From positions 1 to 17,924 of the forward strand of contig CAMQVM010000007.1 of assembly GCA_947038135.1 (NCBI GenBank): a DNA stretch of 17,924 nt, read 5' to 3'. The notes below the pieces were generated by a model. The model saw only the letters and a program-made list of their open reading frames with translations. It was not told the origin of the DNA and ran no database searches. Made by a program: the position numbers and the translations under genes. How positions within the stretch are numbered: position 1 is the first letter of the stretch; the number at the start of each line of letters is the position of its first letter. Shown piece after piece: positions 16,119-17,924 of the stretch. This stretch comes from an uncultured Rikenellaceae bacterium. GTDB taxonomy: Bacteria > Bacteroidota > Bacteroidia > Bacteroidales > Rikenellaceae.

Positions 16119-16156
16119 AATAAGGCTACCGAACCATCTGGAAGGGCAACCTTATT
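16119..16156 (-). terminator. Intrinsic terminator after tonB
   Basis: On the minus strand AATAAGGTTGCC pairs with GGTAGCCTTATT over twelve positions (including two or three G-U), with a 14-base loop, and is followed by TTTTTGTATT. It lies 29 bases past the tonB stop. This is the clearest terminator in the window and indicates that tonB is transcribed separately from hflX. Confidence 0.75.
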
Positions 16157-16184
16157 TTATATTTAATTAGCTGATAAAAGTAAA

Positions 16185-16874
16185 TTATTCACCAAAGGTA
16201 TAACTTATAGGGATAATTACCTTAACACGTACAGCTTTACCACGTTGCTCACCTGGACTCCATTTAGGAGATTTTTTGATAACTCTAATACTTTCATCTG
16301 AAAGAGACTTATCAGGAGATTGAAGAACCTCAATAGTAGATACTCTACCATCTTTCTCAACAACGAAAGAGCAAGTTACATTACCTGAAATGTTATTCTC
16401 TGCTGCAATTGCAGGATAAACTACATTTTTTAAAACCCACGTTCTAAAAGCACCAACATCACCACCTTGGAAGCTTGGCATCTTCTCTGCGATTAACACA
16501 GGCACCTCTTCTTCAACAATTTTCTCTTCTGGAACTTCAGCAAGTGCAATAACCTCTGTATCCTCTGATACATCAATATTAAACATATCAGCCTCATTAT
16601 CTAGCTTGATGTTATTCTGTACAACAACAAGGATATCTGTAACAGCAGGTGCACTAACTTTGGGAGGAGCAACCTTCGGGGGCTCCTGACGAGTCACCAC
16701 AACATCAGGTGTCTCAATAATAACTACGTTTTCTACTGGTGCTTCATAAGTAAGCTCAGGCTGGCTCCAGCTGAACAGACCAATCATAGCAAGTAGAGAG
16801 AGCGCAAGACCTGATAAAAGGAAAATTCCTGATTTGTTTTGCAAGTCTGCCTTAGGAGATTTTTTTAGTTCCAT
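16185..16874 (-). CDS. tonB: Energy transducer TonB
   Basis: It couples the inner-membrane proton-motive force (with ExbB/ExbD, not in this window) to TonB-dependent outer-membrane receptors. The 229-residue protein has a basic cytoplasmic start (MELKKSPKADLQNKS) and a single membrane anchor at about 16-36. A periplasmic linker rich in Pro, Val and Glu follows (QEPPKVAPPKVSAP near 63-76). The TonB C-terminal domain spans about 150-227, with GNVTCSFVVEKDGRVS, the KSPKWSPGEQRGKAVRV block and a final IPISYTF. This is the standard Bacteroidota layout. It stands alone between a long AT-rich gap and a good terminator. Which receptors it serves cannot be told; these genomes usually have several TonB paralogues. 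Confidence 0.93.
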   Translation of the reverse strand: MELKKSPKADLQNKSGIFLLSGLALSLLAMIGLFSWSQPELTYEAPVENVVIIETPDVVVTRQEPPKVAPPKVSAPAVTDILVVVQNNIKLDNEADMFNIDVSEDTEVIALAEVPEEKIVEEEVPVLIAEKMPSFQGGDVGAFRTWVLKNVVYPAIAAENNISGNVTCSFVVEKDGRVSTIEVLQSPDKSLSDESIRVIKKSPKWSPGEQRGKAVRVKVIIPISYTFGE

Positions 16875-17282
16875 TATTAATATTTTTAACGTTTGTATTT
16901 AATTTACTTCTACTATATATTAGCGGCCTATGTCATATCTTATACGACAGTGCATCTCTAAATATTTTACAAAAGTGATAAAAAAAATTCAAATAAAAAA
17001 GTTTATAGCCAAATAAATTACAAAAAAGGTGTTTTTTAACGTTTTTTGGCATAAAATCGCCGATTTTTGGTAGTCTAAATAACAAATAAATAAATAAAAA
17101 GATGTAAAAAAAACAAAAATCTATTAAAAGTCACACCATTTATTTCAAACAAAATAGTATATTAAGAATAAAATATTTCTGGTTTTATCTATTTTTTCAT
17201 ATTAATTGATTACGAAAAACAGCTCTAATTTATCACTTTTTTTCATTTGGTTATAGCATTTAATTCTGACAGTTTAGCGAAA
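16875..17282. promoter_or_regulatory. AT-rich 408-base intergenic region upstream of tonB
   Basis: I see no gene here. The region is dominated by A and T runs. It contains an AAAT microsatellite (17084-17095, three units) and a near-perfect palindrome AAAATCG-C-CGATTTT at 17053-17067, about 180 bases before the tonB ATG. It should hold the tonB promoter and the end of the upstream transcript. No candidate fits TTTG / TAnnTTTG fully, and no canonical Fur-box stood out. Confidence 0.45.
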
Positions 17283-17924
17283 CTACTTAACACACCTTAA
17301 AGAGTATCCATTTGTTTGGTTAGAGTAGAGTAGGTGTTCTATTTGATAAGAGTAAACAAGAAGCGCACAAGCCGAATTGGAATTAGGAGTACCAGACCAA
17401 TAATAACCTCCTGAACTATATTTATAGGCCTGAAACCCCGCCAATGGTAAATAACACCCTACATATTTATCGGCACCAGTAGAGGGTGCAGTAGAGGTAA
17501 AATATACACGCCCTTTGCTATGTCGTAGATGTTTACGCAAATCATGCATTTCTCCTTTATTAGTGCTTCCAAAAGCAGTTGGTGCACGCCAACCACCTCC
17601 ACCAAGCTCAAAACTTTCACATTTACCAGCTAGATCAGGCCATTTTATATAAACCCCAGCACGCTCCACCTTAAAGCTAGGCATATAATCGTAATGATCA
17701 GCTCCAACATCATCTCTATCATTTTGATCATTAGTCCAATTACGAGACAACTCATACTTAACACCTGTCGCTTCGCTTGGAATAGATGCTCCAACGTTTC
17801 TATCTGCCCAAGTAAGGGTGTCTATCAATACCCCATAGTTCTCAGCTTTACCAGCCAGCTTGCAGTCGGTGGTTATTTTCACTTTAAATGTATGCGATAA
17901 CACACCTTTATCAGGTGCAGTTGC
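17283..17924 (-). CDS. Partial surface protein with Fib_succ_major/fimbrillin-like C-terminal domain
   Basis: This is the 3' part of a gene whose 5' end lies beyond the window. A GTG at 17903 could be called a start, but the frame is open to the window edge (upstream codons read ATAPDKG), so I treat it as truncated. The 213 visible residues show WADRNVGAS near 40, GGGGWRAPT, a CYLPLAGFQ stretch, GYYWSGTPN and a C-terminal GYSLRCVK. This is the pattern of the Fib_succ_major domain common at the ends of Bacteroidota cell-surface and fimbrillin-like proteins. The domain's ligand is not known. There is no C-terminal sorting signal, so a lipoprotein anchor or signal peptide would be expected in the missing N-terminus. 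Confidence 0.78.
   Translation of the reverse strand, partial: ATAPDKGVLSHTFKVKITTDCKLAGKAENYGVLIDTLTWADRNVGASIPSEATGVKYELSRNWTNDQNDRDDVGADHYDYMPSFKVERAGVYIKWPDLAGKCESFELGGGGWRAPTAFGSTNKGEMHDLRKHLRHSKGRVYFTSTAPSTGADKYVGCYLPLAGFQAYKYSSGGYYWSGTPNSNSACALLVYSYQIEHLLYSNQTNGYSLRCVK

Noticed and set aside
1..17924. Defence islands, CRISPR arrays, integrases or transposases
   Set aside because: No spaced direct repeats, no recombinase motifs and no cargo-type genes were found; nearly all genes belong to known housekeeping families.

Overview
The window looks like a chromosomal segment of an AT-rich member of the Bacteroidota, most likely order Bacteroidales. The reasons are: a lipid A/Kdo gene set (lpxK, a KdsC-type phosphatase), a TonB with the short N-terminal anchor and C-terminal layout usual in this phylum, a surface protein ending in a Fib_succ_major-type domain, gapped TTTG / TAnnTTTG promoter architecture upstream of lpxK, and few purine-rich ribosome binding sites. 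I cannot name a genus. Every gene I accept is on the minus strand, so the window reads from high to low coordinates.

Layout in transcription order. (1) 17924-17283: the 3' part of a surface-protein gene cut by the window edge. (2) A 408-base AT-rich gap, then tonB (16874-16185), apparently monocistronic, followed by a clear terminator hairpin. (3) A structured leader, then hflX, a dCMP-deaminase-family gene (TAATG overlap) and a POTRA-less Omp85-type barrel gene, 15876-12992. (4) A recognisable promoter at 12886-12855, then lpxK, punA and galE (12710-9791), closed by a terminator hairpin at 9768-9731. (5) A tightly packed seven-gene unit, nhaC, yihY-like, DUF2520/Rossmann, kdsC-like, plsC-like, parE, parC (9668-197), with overlaps or gaps of 0-29 bases throughout and a terminator hairpin at 137-102.

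Most of this is housekeeping: topoisomerase IV for chromosome decatenation, lipid A and Kdo steps and phospholipid acylation for the envelope, ion homeostasis, purine salvage, galactose/UDP-sugar supply, pyrimidine deamination and TonB energy transduction. I see no mobile element, CRISPR array, rRNA, tRNA or defence system.

The observation most worth a second look is lpxK. It is split between two frames exactly at a run of eight T in the coding strand. That run contains an in-phase U UUU UUU heptamer, and a -1 shift there would give a normal 360-residue LpxK. A sequencing or assembly indel is the simplest explanation, but transcriptional slippage or ribosomal frameshifting cannot be excluded from the sequence. 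Secondary points are a cluster of TTATCAACA nonamers and a palindrome just after parC, and a strong hairpin plus T-run in the hflX leader.
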